Shown piece after piece: positions 1-9,396 of a DNA stretch of 28,150 nucleotides. The position numbers and the translations under genes are program-made. Under the pieces are notes generated by a model. That model searched no databases. It saw only the letters and a list, made by a program, of their open reading frames with translations, and was not told the origin of the DNA. Source of the stretch: CANJSG01 sp038203875 (GTDB lineage Bacteria > Verrucomicrobiota > Verrucomicrobiia > Limisphaerales > CANJSG01). The DNA lies in contig JBBRDN010000035.1 in assembly GCA_038203875.1 (NCBI GenBank), positions 1 to 28,150 of the forward strand, in the 5' to 3' direction. Positions within the stretch are counted from its first letter, which is position 1. The number at the start of each line of letters is the position of its first letter.

Positions 1-1
1 C

Positions 2-3000
2 CAGGGTGGATGGGGGCAGTCGGCCAGCAACTACCTCTTCGGCGACTGGGAGACTTTCAAGAGCTCGTTCTCAGGCGGATTGAGCCAGGATCTGAGTGCC
101 GTTGCCATGACGGTGCCGACGGCTCTTGGGTTCAAATACGACATCACGACCACGAAAGTAGGCGATAAGATTCAATGGAACGAAGGCCTGTCGGCCATCA
201 GCTGGGACCCGATCGGAGCGATCAAGACGAATGCCTGGAACACGGCCTTGTTCGGGGCGGGCTTTGCAGTCGGGGCCTACAACATTGTCGCGGACATCGG
301 CAACATCGCCCTCGACGTCGGCGGCCTGATCACCGGCATCGGTCTGGACGAAGGGTTCCACAGCTCCCTGTTCGCCATAAGCTATGGGATACGCGATGCA
401 TCCAGTGCAGTGACCGCGCTGGGAATGGTCGTTGTATCCCCATTTGTCGGCATATATAGGGTGCTGGAGGCTACCTTCACCGGAAATCCTTTCGAAGCCG
501 GCCGCGAACTCGCCGGAGCCCTGCCGTTGCCGACCAAGCTGGGTTCGTTCAAGGGAGCGACGAAAATCGGGGCGGCCGGTGCCGTGGCCGCCTTCGCCGA
601 TACCCTGAAATTCCCCGGCTTCGACACATTGGTCGGCAAACCCGGGGCAAGGGCTCTGTCCAGCATCAAGAGCGAAGGTTTCCTCGGGGCGTCAAAATCG
701 TTTCTGGCCCATGCCAACGAAGGGCTCTCAAGCGGCCTGGGCAAAACCGCGAACGCCTTGTTCCGCGATCTCACCGCCGCCGACTTCAAGTTCTCCGTCA
801 GCCCCATGGACCGGTTGCGCAACGCCCGCGACTCGGTCGTCCGCTATGGTGAGTCCGCCTTCGGCATCGAACCGGATCACAAGCTGATGATGACCAACAA
901 GACCCTGCCACCGGGCGAAGCAGGCATCGCTGCGGTCTTGGAGAACACGCCCCGCGAGCAGTATCTCGCCGGACGCGATTGGAAGATGGAGCGCAGGGCC
1001 CTCGAAGCGGAGATGCTCCAGAAGGCCACGCCTCCTGGAGGGAAGCTCAGCGACGGTGAGAAAGCGGCTGTCCTCAACGCCGCCCGGGAAGCCATCGAAA
1101 TCCGGAAGGATCCCTTCGGCCGGGAACCCGTTCCTGTCGCGTTTCCCACGAAGGCGCTCAACGACACGTTCCAAGGCCACCTTCAGAAAGAGCAGAGAGC
1201 CTCCCAGCGCGACATCACGCAGATCCAGGCCGACCGGTCGGGTGCCATGGTGGCCAAGATGGACGGGGTTCCTGAGAGGGCCGCTGAAGTCAGTGCCAAG
1301 ATCATGGACCAGTTCGACAACGTCCAGAATCCGAAGAGCCACATGTTCTTGGACAACAACAGCCAAGTCCTGGGGGATGCCCGGAACATGCACAGCGGGG
1401 ATATCCAGGCACTTTCCGGCGAGGCCTATCTCCAGAGGATCGGAGCCAATAACACAATCATTCAAGGACTTAGAAACGGCGATCCAACCGCCCATGCCCT
1501 CGTTTACCTGCTGCGCGAGGCGAAGGACTGGTTCCCGCTTCGCGACACCCTGTTCAAGCAGATCCGGTTTGAACGCCGCTCGCTCATCGAGTTCCAGCGC
1601 CTCGGCGCTACGGACAAGGCTTTATTCACCGGATTGTCCAGAGCCACCGAGACCCTGGAAAAGGGCCAGACTTTGGCGGTTCTCGGAAGCTTCTCCACGG
1701 ACCTGGTCACGTTCTCCAATCGTCACATGATGATGAGGGCGGCCCAACGCGGTGAGATCAACCTGGCCGCCATGTCCGAGCTCTACGGAAAGGGCGGCGA
1801 GGCCATGGTCTATGGCCGCATCATTCCCGACATGACGAAGAAGGGCGGTCCGTTCTCCGATTCCGGGGACTTCGATTTCGCCATCTTCGGGGCGAAGGGC
1901 TCCTACACACCGGGGCATGAGGCGCAGGTATTCAGCAAGGGGATGCAGGACCTGCGTGCCGAAGAAGTTCGTCCGTATCTCCCGAACGACAAGATGCGCG
2001 CGCTTCCGGCGGATTTTGACTACGCGAAGTATGAGAACAAGTCCCTCCGTGGTTTCCAGACGACCTACCGCGGACGGATCATGTTCTCCGAAGGCGGATT
2101 TACGGGCCGCCAACTGTCCCTCACCTACGGAGCTGGGGGAGCCGTTACCCGGGACTTCGGCCATGTGTTCAACTTCGTGCCCCAAGCGAGGCAGGCGGAA
2201 ATCGGCCACTGGGTTAATATAGAGATGTCGTCTGCCATACTTAAGCCGAGGCTCAAGGCAGGATTTGGAAAGGTCGGCTACGATGTCTTGTGGGTTGGAG
2301 ACAAACTGAACGACCTGAACCAGCGCGCGCAGGACATCAGCTCTACGCTATCCGGCGGCATCCGATACACCTCCACGACCGGTAGGCTGGACAACGTCGG
2401 CGACAACGACCGGACCGCGTTCCAATTCCTTTTCCGTTCGTTCGGCAACCCGACGTATTCGGCCGGGACGATTCCGCGACCCTACTTCTGGAATCCGGGA
2501 GATGGCGGCACGAAGGCCGGTCCGATCAACGGCGCCCTGCCAGGCGGTGGCGGAACGGGCACCCGCCCGGGCGGCTCCGGACTCCTTGCCGATGCAGCCG
2601 ACTTCAGGCTTCCGATTTCAGGCTATCTCTCGCCGCAGGCCGCCGCCGATCCCGCGAGCCCGTTGTCATCGTATCTCCAGCGTTCCCTCGATGCCGCGAA
2701 ACAATGGTGGGCCGATGCCCTCGGCTACACGCCGGCGTTGGACGTCATCCTCGATGTCGAGGACATCCAGGACGGCCAACTCGGGGCGGCCCAGCTCATC
2801 TCCACGACACCCGACGGCCGTCCTCGACTCGGCCGCATCGTGATCGACGCGACGGCGGACGGGCGCGGGTGGTTCATCGACGCGAGCCCCGGCGACAACT
2901 CGGAGTTCGCCATTCGCGCGGGCGAATCTGCTTGGCGGACGCTGCCGGGATCGGCCGCTTCCGGCCGGTATGACCTGGTGACCATGCTGGCCCACGAATA

Positions 3001-5833
3001 CGGGCATCTGCTCGGGTTCACCTCGGAGTTCTCGGGATTCGCGGCCCGGGTGCAGAAGCTGTCCGATGGACGTTCCCTCTTCGCCGACGGCGATGGGTTG
3101 ATCGCCCTGGCCGACGGCGACCATGTCGATGCCGCGGCGTTCCAGCACGACTTGATGAGTTCGACCCTGCCCACCGGCATGCGCCGGATGCCGTCCCTCG
3201 TCGACAGCCGGATCCTCGCTGCCGCCTGGGAATCGGCTCGGTTGGCGTGGCGCGAGACCGGTGCGTCCCCGGTCTTCCAATCGGTGGCGACGAAGCTGGG
3301 CTTCGCCGCCCTTTCCGACCAGGTCGGTGCGGATCTGCCGGCACCAAATCCTTCGCTGCTCAATGGCGGGTTCGGCACGGCGGGGTTCGGTTTCGGCTGG
3401 CACGGCTCTGGTAACGTGACGGTGGCCGACGGCGTGGCCACGCTCCGGGGCGGCGGCTCCGGGATGCTCAACGACGTCCTTCAGACCTTCGTGATGCCGG
3501 GGCGGGCCCTCTCTCTGCAGTTCACCCTCAACAGCTGGTCGCTCAGCCAGACCGGCGGCCGCCCCGCCGATGCGTTTGAAGTGGCGCTGCTCGATCCCGT
3601 CACCGGGGCGTCGTTGTCCGGCGCCGCAAAGACCCGCGGCGACGCTTTCCTGAACATCCAGTCTGGCGGAACGTGGTCCGCTTCGAGCCGGGTGGCACTG
3701 TCGAACGCGGTCGGTCCCATCACATCCGGCTTGCTGCCGACGGGACCGATCACCGTGACGGTTGACCTGACGGGCGTCTCCGCGGGCGACGTGGCCACGC
3801 TGTTCTTCGATCTTGCGTCCTTCGGTCCGGGTGCTAGCGCGGTCGAGGTCGACGATGTCCGCATCAACGTCCAGCCGGACGCCGTTCTGCCTCGTGCAAC
3901 GGCCGATTCGTTCACCGTCCAACGCAACACGACGCTCGACGTGCCCGCCGCTGGAAGCGTCCTGCGCAACGACAGCGATCCGCTCGGCCGTCCCCTCACC
4001 GCGTCGCTCGTGCAGACGGTGCGGAACGGCACGCTCTCCCTGAATCCGGACGGTTCCTTCCGCTACGTGCCGACGGCCGGCTTCACCGGTCAGGACACGT
4101 TCTTCTACCGCGCCGCGGTGGGCGGTGTGCTGTCGGATCTGGCTCTTGTCACGATCACCGTCACGGCACAGGTGGTGGAACAAAGGCCGCCGCAGTTCAC
4201 CGCGGGACCAATCCAGACGGTCAACGAGAACAGCGGCGCGCGGGTCGTTCCCGGATGGGCGACCGGGATCACGGCCGGCTTGCCGGCGCCGATCGGGGCG
4301 ACCGCGCTGACCTTCCTCGTTTCAACCGACCGGCCCGAGCTGTTTGCCGTCGCGCCGACCGTGGCCGCCGACGGAACGCTTTCCTTTACTCCCTCCGCTT
4401 TCGCAAACGGCAGCGCCTCTGTCACCGTCCGCCTGCAGGACAACGGCGGCGTCGCCGGAGGTCGCCAGGACACAAGCGCCTCGCAGGTCTTCACCATCGC
4501 GATTCTCGCTGTCAACCAACCGCCCACCTACAATCCTGGACCCGATCAATCCGTCGCGTCCAACGCCGGCCCCGTGGTCCGCACGGCGTGGGCCAATGCG
4601 ATCTCCGCCGGCCCGGCCAACGAATCCACCCAGGCGGTCAACTTCGTCCTCACTGCGGATCGCCCCGAACTCTTCGCCGTTGCTCCGACGCTCGCCCCGG
4701 ATGGCACATTGCGCTTCACGCCGAAGGCTGGTGCCTTCGGCCGCGCAACGATCAACATCGTGGCCCGTGACAACGGCGGCACGGCCAACGGCGGATCGGA
4801 CACGGCCGCAGTTCGGACCTTCACCATCGACGTCGTGTATGTGAACCAGCCGCCTTCCTACGTTGCCGGCGGCGATGTCACGGTGAACCAGGATAGCGGC
4901 CCCCGTGTGGTCCCCGGATGGGCTTCCGACATCAGCATCGCCCAGACGGGTGCGCCGGTGACCCGCCTCGACTTCATCGTGACCAACGATCAGCCGGGAC
5001 TGTTCGATTCCGCGCCCGAACTTGGCCGCAACGGCACGCTCCGCTTCACTCCGAAGGCCGGCGCCTTCGGCACGGCGATCGTCCAGGTCGTGGCCCGCAA
5101 CGACGGCGGCACGGCGAACGGCGGCGTCGATTCGACCGCGCCCCGCAACTTCGCCATCCGCATCGCGGCGCTGCCGGTCATCGGGGATGTGACCTTGGGA
5201 CAAGGCGGCTTCATCTGGCAGCAGCTCGATACCTCCGTCATCACTTCGCTCTTCGTGACCTCGCCCGATGGCGGGGCGGTGTCGCTCTCGATCCTCGAAG
5301 GGCCGCGTTGGCTGACGCTGGATGCCTTGACCGGCCGTCTCTCCGGTTCGCCGCGGGTCGGTGATCCCGGACTCAGCACCGTGGTGATCGCGGCCACGTC
5401 GACCACCGGCGGCGTGACCACGCGGAGCTTCCAGGTCGGCATCTTCCGCCAGACCGAAGCCCCGGCTGCATGGGTTCCTTGGTTGCGCCAGTCCGCGGCC
5501 GATCGTGGCTTCCTCCCGCTGACCGGAGCACCTGCGATCGGGTCCGGCAACGCGGCCCAGCAGCCCGTCCGCATCGCGGCATCGTTGGTGAAACGGGTCG
5601 GCGGGAAGATCCGGATCGAACTGGCTGATCCGGGAGAAATCGCCCTGGTCGAAGTCACTCTCGCCGGCGTGGACGGCATCTTCGGCACCGCCGACGACAT
5701 CCGGCTGACCGGCGCTGCGGTCCAGTTCACGGTCAGCGGGTCGACGCTCTCCGTCGACATTGGCCAGACGACCGGACCCGTCCGCATCCAGTTCGTGATC
5801 CGGGGAATCGTCTACGCGGCCGAGATGGATTGA
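2..5833 (+). CDS. Giant multidomain surface protein, 5' end outside window
   Basis: The frame is open from base 2 and the first ATG/TTG-type codon (TTG at 80) is not convincing as a start, so the gene is cut by the window edge; 1917 residues are visible from that TTG, used here for numbering. Residues 1-800 are a non-repetitive, partly hydrophobic and helical region reminiscent of polymorphic-toxin precursors; I cannot name a domain. A Gly/Pro-rich linker follows near 815-835. Residues about 860-1060 look like a matrixin-type metalloprotease: HEYGH at 972-976, G979, and a Met-turn-like DLM at 1024-1026. The third zinc ligand expected by HExxHxxGxxH is Ser982, so activity is doubtful. After that come a carbohydrate-binding-like beta domain (about 1089-1264), one cadherin-like domain (1275-1364), three related repeats of about 105 residues (1368-1694) and a putative-Ig domain (about 1697-1784). 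Secretion is inferred from the tail domains. It converges on the MFS gene 31 bp away. Confidence 0.85.
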   Translation, partial: QGGWGQSASNYLFGDWETFKSSFSGGLSQDLSAVAMTVPTALGFKYDITTTKVGDKIQWNEGLSAISWDPIGAIKTNAWNTALFGAGFAVGAYNIVADIGNIALDVGGLITGIGLDEGFHSSLFAISYGIRDASSAVTALGMVVVSPFVGIYRVLEATFTGNPFEAGRELAGALPLPTKLGSFKGATKIGAAGAVAAFADTLKFPGFDTLVGKPGARALSSIKSEGFLGASKSFLAHANEGLSSGLGKTANALFRDLTAADFKFSVSPMDRLRNARDSVVRYGESAFGIEPDHKLMMTNKTLPPGEAGIAAVLENTPREQYLAGRDWKMERRALEAEMLQKATPPGGKLSDGEKAAVLNAAREAIEIRKDPFGREPVPVAFPTKALNDTFQGHLQKEQRASQRDITQIQADRSGAMVAKMDGVPERAAEVSAKIMDQFDNVQNPKSHMFLDNNSQVLGDARNMHSGDIQALSGEAYLQRIGANNTIIQGLRNGDPTAHALVYLLREAKDWFPLRDTLFKQIRFERRSLIEFQRLGATDKALFTGLSRATETLEKGQTLAVLGSFSTDLVTFSNRHMMMRAAQRGEINLAAMSELYGKGGEAMVYGRIIPDMTKKGGPFSDSGDFDFAIFGAKGSYTPGHEAQVFSKGMQDLRAEEVRPYLPNDKMRALPADFDYAKYENKSLRGFQTTYRGRIMFSEGGFTGRQLSLTYGAGGAVTRDFGHVFNFVPQARQAEIGHWVNIEMSSAILKPRLKAGFGKVGYDVLWVGDKLNDLNQRAQDISSTLSGGIRYTSTTGRLDNVGDNDRTAFQFLFRSFGNPTYSAGTIPRPYFWNPGDGGTKAGPINGALPGGGGTGTRPGGSGLLADAADFRLPISGYLSPQAAADPASPLSSYLQRSLDAAKQWWADALGYTPALDVILDVEDIQDGQLGAAQLISTTPDGRPRLGRIVIDATADGRGWFIDASPGDNSEFAIRAGESAWRTLPGSAASGRYDLVTMLAHEYGHLLGFTSEFSGFAARVQKLSDGRSLFADGDGLIALADGDHVDAAAFQHDLMSSTLPTGMRRMPSLVDSRILAAAWESARLAWRETGASPVFQSVATKLGFAALSDQVGADLPAPNPSLLNGGFGTAGFGFGWHGSGNVTVADGVATLRGGGSGMLNDVLQTFVMPGRALSLQFTLNSWSLSQTGGRPADAFEVALLDPVTGASLSGAAKTRGDAFLNIQSGGTWSASSRVALSNAVGPITSGLLPTGPITVTVDLTGVSAGDVATLFFDLASFGPGASAVEVDDVRINVQPDAVLPRATADSFTVQRNTTLDVPAAGSVLRNDSDPLGRPLTASLVQTVRNGTLSLNPDGSFRYVPTAGFTGQDTFFYRAAVGGVLSDLALVTITVTAQVVEQRPPQFTAGPIQTVNENSGARVVPGWATGITAGLPAPIGATALTFLVSTDRPELFAVAPTVAADGTLSFTPSAFANGSASVTVRLQDNGGVAGGRQDTSASQVFTIAILAVNQPPTYNPGPDQSVASNAGPVVRTAWANAISAGPANESTQAVNFVLTADRPELFAVAPTLAPDGTLRFTPKAGAFGRATINIVARDNGGTANGGSDTAAVRTFTIDVVYVNQPPSYVAGGDVTVNQDSGPRVVPGWASDISIAQTGAPVTRLDFIVTNDQPGLFDSAPELGRNGTLRFTPKAGAFGTAIVQVVARNDGGTANGGVDSTAPRNFAIRIAALPVIGDVTLGQGGFIWQQLDTSVITSLFVTSPDGGAVSLSILEGPRWLTLDALTGRLSGSPRVGDPGLSTVVIAATSTTGGVTTRSFQVGIFRQTEAPAAWVPWLRQSAADRGFLPLTGAPAIGSGNAAQQPVRIAASLVKRVGGKIRIELADPGEIALVEVTLAGVDGIFGTADDIRLTGAAVQFTVSGSTLSVDIGQTTGPVRIQFVIRGIVYAAEMD

Positions 5834-5864
5834 AGTGGGTTGCCTCCCCGCCTGGTTCGGCCGT

Positions 5865-7226
5865 TCAGCGCCCCGTCATCAGCGACCACCAGCGGCGTGG
5901 TTCGTCGACGAGAAGTTCCTTCACCAGCGTCTGCACGCCTGAGGCGGTGTTCTCCTCCAGTCTCCGGCACAGCACAAACGCGCCGATGAAGCTCAGGCCC
6001 ACGAGCCCGAAGAACAGGCTGTAGCGGTTCCAGTTCAATCCCAGCGCGGTCGACTCGTGGTCGCCGATGCCGTCCAGCACGAGACCCCAGAGCACAGGAG
6101 AAAGGCCCAGCGTCATCTGCCACACCACCATGAAGAGGGCGAAGAAATGGTTCCGTCCCATCGTGGGAACGATGTTCATGGCGAGCCGGGTATTCGCGGC
6201 GGAGAAGAGCGAGTTCACCAGACCGAGCAGGACCATCAACGGCAACGCGTAGCCCCAGCCGGGCAGGACCGCTCCGCCCGCGGCCAGCATCCAACCAACG
6301 GCGATGACCAGTCCGACGCCCATCGTGAAGCCGAGCATCGGTTTGCTCCCAAGCCGGTCGAGTCGCGGCCCGGCCAGCCATGGCGTCGCGATCCCGCCGA
6401 TGAACGAAACCGACATGAAGTAGAGGATCAGATCGGAGGGCAGGCCCGCGCCGTCCTTGAGATACTTCACGATGAACGTCGTCAACCCGCCGAACGCCAG
6501 CGACCACGCCGCGTTCACTTCGAGCAGCCGGCGGAACGGGGGGTGCGATGCGATCGCGAGCCACGGCACCGGGCCCTTTCCGTTGTCGGCGTTCTTCGGC
6601 GGAGCCGGATCGGGCACGCGCAGGAGCAGCGGGAGGCTGGCCGCGCCCGCGAGGGCCGCGAAGAGGAACACGCCGGCGAACTGGAGGGGCTTCGCATCCG
6701 CGCCGAGCACCGCGCCCGCCACGGCGAAGGAGAGCAGGCTCGCGCCGTTGCCGAAGACCTGGTCCCGCGCGAAGTGGCGGCCACGCGCGGCGGGCGGGAT
6801 GAGTTCCGTGATCCACGGAAGCCACGCGCAGCTGGAAATGCCCCGCAGGGTGTTGAACACGAGGAGCAGCGCAAGGAGCAGGATCAGGCGCGTCGTGGCG
6901 TCGAGGAACCCTCCCGTCACCGGCACGGCGGCGATCAGGAAGATGATGACCACCCGCGCCGTCCAACCGCGCAGGATGAAGGCCCGGTAACCGACGCGGT
7001 CGATGAATTTCGCCGCGGGGAGCTGCGTGATGACGAGCAACGGCATCATGCCCGCGAGCAGGCCCAGAACCGTGGCGCTCGCGCCGAGCGATTTCGCGTA
7101 GAGGACCATCGCGCTGCCGAGCACCGGTTGGAACGAAAGTGCGTTCAACGCCGAGAACCAGTAGAGCGGCCCCAGTCCGGGCGGAAGCGAGCCGTCGTTG
7201 GCCGGGGCTGGAGATCGTTCGCTCAC
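5865..7226 (-). CDS. MFS transporter
   Basis: This 453-residue protein has about twelve hydrophobic segments in two halves, the layout of the major facilitator superfamily of inner-membrane secondary transporters. A motif-A-like sequence follows the second membrane segment (KFIDRVGYRAF, residues 73-83), and a second DRLG element lies in the equivalent loop of the C-terminal half. The start is a GTG at 7224-7226. The N-terminal tail is short and polar. A charged, proline-rich loop (PDPAPPKNADNGK) sits in the middle, as usual between the two six-helix halves. The substrate cannot be told from sequence. Its family resembles uncharacterised MFS proteins of the sugar or drug type. It is convergent with the giant protein gene and separated by 205 bp from the next minus-strand gene upstream, so it is probably transcribed alone. 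Confidence 0.88.
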   Translation of the reverse strand: MSERSPAPANDGSLPPGLGPLYWFSALNALSFQPVLGSAMVLYAKSLGASATVLGLLAGMMPLLVITQLPAAKFIDRVGYRAFILRGWTARVVIIFLIAAVPVTGGFLDATTRLILLLALLLVFNTLRGISSCAWLPWITELIPPAARGRHFARDQVFGNGASLLSFAVAGAVLGADAKPLQFAGVFLFAALAGAASLPLLLRVPDPAPPKNADNGKGPVPWLAIASHPPFRRLLEVNAAWSLAFGGLTTFIVKYLKDGAGLPSDLILYFMSVSFIGGIATPWLAGPRLDRLGSKPMLGFTMGVGLVIAVGWMLAAGGAVLPGWGYALPLMVLLGLVNSLFSAANTRLAMNIVPTMGRNHFFALFMVVWQMTLGLSPVLWGLVLDGIGDHESTALGLNWNRYSLFFGLVGLSFIGAFVLCRRLEENTASGVQTLVKELLVDEPRRWWSLMTGR

Positions 7227-7431
7227 TTCGAGGCCATGTTGGTGCGCGGACCGCGGCTCCGCCAGCGGCGTCTCTTCAGCCGAAAGGACCGCGGTCGTGC
7301 GTTGGCGTCCGCATCCCGGCAGCAGACAGCACGAAGGACCAGATCACCAGCCATTGGCCCGACGGCGGCGACGCGTTGCCCCTCTCAGCAATGGCAGCGA
7401 TTTGGCGTTCCTAAAAGGCCCCGCTCCAAGG

Positions 7432-7638
7432 TCATTTCTTCGGCTTGAGATAACTGATGCCCGTCATGGTCAGAAGCGGAAGGATATGCGGCATGTCGTC
7501 CGTGCCGACGACGATCACCGTCGTCTTCCCCAACGCGATCCGATAGGCATCGGACACCTCATACTTCTCGCCATCAGCCATCTTGATCAGGAAAGGAATT
7601 CCTTCCTTGATCGCCGTCAGAATGTGGTCCCGTGTCAT
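7432..7638 (-). CDS. Small conserved protein of unknown function
   Basis: This is a 68-residue acidic-basic soluble protein starting with ATG at 7636-7638. It has no signal peptide or membrane helix. It begins MTRDHILTAIKEG, contains the element MADGEKYEV, and ends in a hydrophobic stretch HILPLLTMTGISYL before a lysine-rich tail. I recall similar short proteins from Verrucomicrobiota, which argues that it is real, but no function is known to me. The alternation of hydrophobic residues suggests a small beta-rich fold, possibly SH3-like or DNA/RNA-binding; this is inference only. A promoter-like sequence lies just upstream and the following minus-strand gene is more than 200 bp away, so it is likely monocistronic. 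Confidence 0.65.
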   Translation of the reverse strand: MTRDHILTAIKEGIPFLIKMADGEKYEVSDAYRIALGKTTVIVVGTDDMPHILPLLTMTGISYLKPKK

Positions 7639-7653
7639 AATATTTTGCCGGTT

Positions 7654-7682
7654 AAAATAGGCACCATCGGCTTCAAAAACAA
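7654..7682 (-). promoter_or_regulatory. Possible sigma-70 type promoter
   Basis: On the minus strand, TTGTTT (7677-7682) and TATTTT (7654-7659) are separated by exactly 17 bases and lie 16 bases before the ATG of the small gene at 7638. The region is unusually AT-rich for this genome. The match to consensus is only moderate and the call rests on position, spacing and composition. Confidence 0.35.
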
Positions 7683-7727
7683 GTTTGTCCCCAGACGCGG
7701 TGCACGACGCGGAACCCTTAACCTCAC

Positions 7728-8438
7728 CTACCGCTTCATCTGTTCGTCGAGGTATCGCCGCACTGCATCAAGCGTGGCTTTCAGATCTGCTTCCACTGTG
7801 AAAGTCTTCGCAAAAACTTGCCCTCGGTGGCTGCCGATAACCTGCACCTCGCCCGCCGCCTTGTCGTAGATGACCAGCGCGGAAGATCGTTGTGCTTTCG
7901 TCGTCTCTTGGATCTTCCATGCAGTCAGCTCCTCGGCCTTGCGGAATTCGCTCACCGGCCGATCCGGCCAGACTTGTTCGAGGGACGTCCGATCTTCACT
8001 GGCGGCCCCACGCGTTGCACCGGCCGCATCCAGCAAGGCAACATGAATAACCGGAGCGGGCTGCGGCCAGAGGAACAGGAATGCCAGCGCCACCGCGGCG
8101 AAACCGGACGACCAACCCAGGACAAGACGCCACGGCCAGAGCTTCGGTGCTGTTGGCTGTGTTTCAGGTTTCGCGGAACCATACGTCTGCCGGACCTTCG
8201 TCCGCAGGCGTTCACGCGCGTAGCCGGGCAGTTCACCGGTTCGGTTCTCCGTCGCGTTCAGCAGCGAAGCGGCTTCGGCCAAGGCCCGCGTCTCTGTCAG
8301 CCGCTGCTCGAATAGCCGACGCGCCTCCGGTTCACGGACGAACAACGCCTCCAACTCCGACTGCTCGGCCGGGTTGATCTGACGGGCGACGGTTTTCATG
8401 GCCAGCTCGATGAGCCGTTCTTCATCCAGATGATTCAT
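7728..8438 (-). CDS. Membrane-anchored anti-sigma factor (non-ZAS type)
   Basis: The 236-residue protein overlaps the ECF sigma gene by four bases (ATGA at 8435-8438), so the two are translationally coupled. Residues 1-60 are a helical cytoplasmic domain of the sort that binds sigma factors; residues about 104-126 are a single transmembrane helix (WRLVLGWSSGFAAVALAFLF); residues 130-236 would face the periplasm. There is no HxxxCxxC motif, so this is not a zinc-binding anti-sigma domain. The C-terminal part looks like a small alpha/beta domain ending in a helix, ALKATLDAVRRYLDE-like. The role as an anti-sigma factor is inferred mainly from gene pairing and topology; the sequence itself is weakly conserved. 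The signal it senses is unknown. Confidence 0.72.
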   Translation of the reverse strand: MNHLDEERLIELAMKTVARQINPAEQSELEALFVREPEARRLFEQRLTETRALAEAASLLNATENRTGELPGYARERLRTKVRQTYGSAKPETQPTAPKLWPWRLVLGWSSGFAAVALAFLFLWPQPAPVIHVALLDAAGATRGAASEDRTSLEQVWPDRPVSEFRKAEELTAWKIQETTKAQRSSALVIYDKAAGEVQVIGSHRGQVFAKTFTVEADLKATLDAVRRYLDEQMKR

Positions 8439-9043
8439 CGCAGATAAGCCTCCAGTTCTTTCAACAATTCCGGCCGCCGAACGGCCGCCTGCCGGAGGGC
8501 GTCCAATCCCCGCTTCAGATAAACGCCGACACTTCCCATTGCGATGCCATGCTTCGCGGCGATCTGTTCGTAGGCGAGGTGATGCAGGAAAAAGTCCGAC
8601 AAAATCGCCCGTTGTTCCGGCTTCAACGCTCCGTGCAACTCGCCCAGCAAGGACGCCAGTTCCGTGGAACTTAAACGATCCAGCGGCGATGCACCGCCGT
8701 CCGTTGGTTCCGCAAAGCCGGGATTCGCCTCCCGATGTGCATCGAGGCTTTCCGTGCGTCCGCTCCCACGCTTCTGGGCGAAATGTTCCCGCAGTCGGCT
8801 CACGGCCCTGTGATGGGCAATGCTGGCGGCAAGCGGTCTGAGTTCACCCGCGGATTTCACCTTCCGGGCGGCCTCCACCAGTTCTTCCAACGCCTCGATG
8901 GCCACGTCCTCGGCATCGGCGGGGAGATAGGGCTGAAGCTTGGCTTGCGCGGCGGCGAACACCACCGGCCAGAGCCAGGCGAAAGCCTGATCCCAAGCCT
9001 CGGGATCGCCGCGCATGAGGGCGTTCAAGTCCGGTTCGTCCAC
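8435..9043 (-). CDS. ECF-type RNA polymerase sigma factor
   Basis: This 202-residue protein has the two-domain layout of extracytoplasmic-function sigma factors. Region 2 spans roughly residues 15-90 (AFAWLWPVVFAAAQAKL, then DAEDVAIEALEELVEAA), and region 4 spans about 130-190 with a helix-turn-helix in LAYEQIAAKHGIAMGSVGVY, which would contact the -35 element. The acidic linker between them (about 92-125) is longer than usual. The start is GTG at 9041-9043, with an AGGA about ten bases upstream on the minus strand. Its stop overlaps the start of the anti-sigma gene. The regulon is unknown; the next genes on the plus strand (exported protein, HNH protein, CHAT protein) are candidates only by proximity. 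Confidence 0.85.
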   Translation of the reverse strand: MDEPDLNALMRGDPEAWDQAFAWLWPVVFAAAQAKLQPYLPADAEDVAIEALEELVEAARKVKSAGELRPLAASIAHHRAVSRLREHFAQKRGSGRTESLDAHREANPGFAEPTDGGASPLDRLSSTELASLLGELHGALKPEQRAILSDFFLHHLAYEQIAAKHGIAMGSVGVYLKRGLDALRQAAVRRPELLKELEAYLR

Positions 9044-9396
9044 TGCCAGTGATCCTGCGACTTCCAGAGACCCCGAAGCAATTCCCGGCTGCTCAAGCTA
9101 AGTCTTCAAAGGTAGGGCGATGGCTCCCACCGGGCCGCCTCTGGGCCTGCATCCGACAGCACAGCCACCACGGCAACAGCCGGACGCTACGAAGAAGGCC
9201 GCAGCCGCCTTCTCGCCATTGGGTCGCTTTGAGGGCGGCTCGGCGGGAGCCATCCCCTGCCTCGTCACAAAGAAAGTTGTAAGACGGTTCACACGTCCTG
9301 CGATGGCAATGGTGACGGCGGTTCCCGTGAACGAACCCGAGCGGACGGCAAAAGCCTCCGCCACGAAGAACCCGCCCGAAAAACAAAAACCAGACC
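9044..9396. other. Non-coding stretch between divergent genes
   Basis: This 353-bp stretch separates the divergent sigma factor and small exported protein genes. It holds an inverted-repeat element (9111-9261) and must contain the promoters for both directions. I see no convincing coding sequence and no clear -35/-10 pair. Confidence 0.7.
9111..9261. repeat. Inverted-repeat element, REPIN/MITE-like, copy 1
   Basis: The arms at about 9111-9139 and 9234-9261 are imperfect inverted copies of one another, built around GGCTCCCRCCGRGCCGCC. The same arm occurs as a perfect 29-bp inverted pair at 23793-23952. About 94 bases lie between the arms here and include a 7-bp hairpin, AGAAGGC (9193-9199) with GCCTTCT (9207-9213). 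No transposase is encoded, so it would be mobilised in trans if mobile at all. Confidence 0.8.

Noticed and set aside
2666..5203. Long minus-strand open frames under the giant protein gene
   Set aside because: They are antisense to repeats of Ig-like domains. Their composition follows the sense codons and shows no family features.
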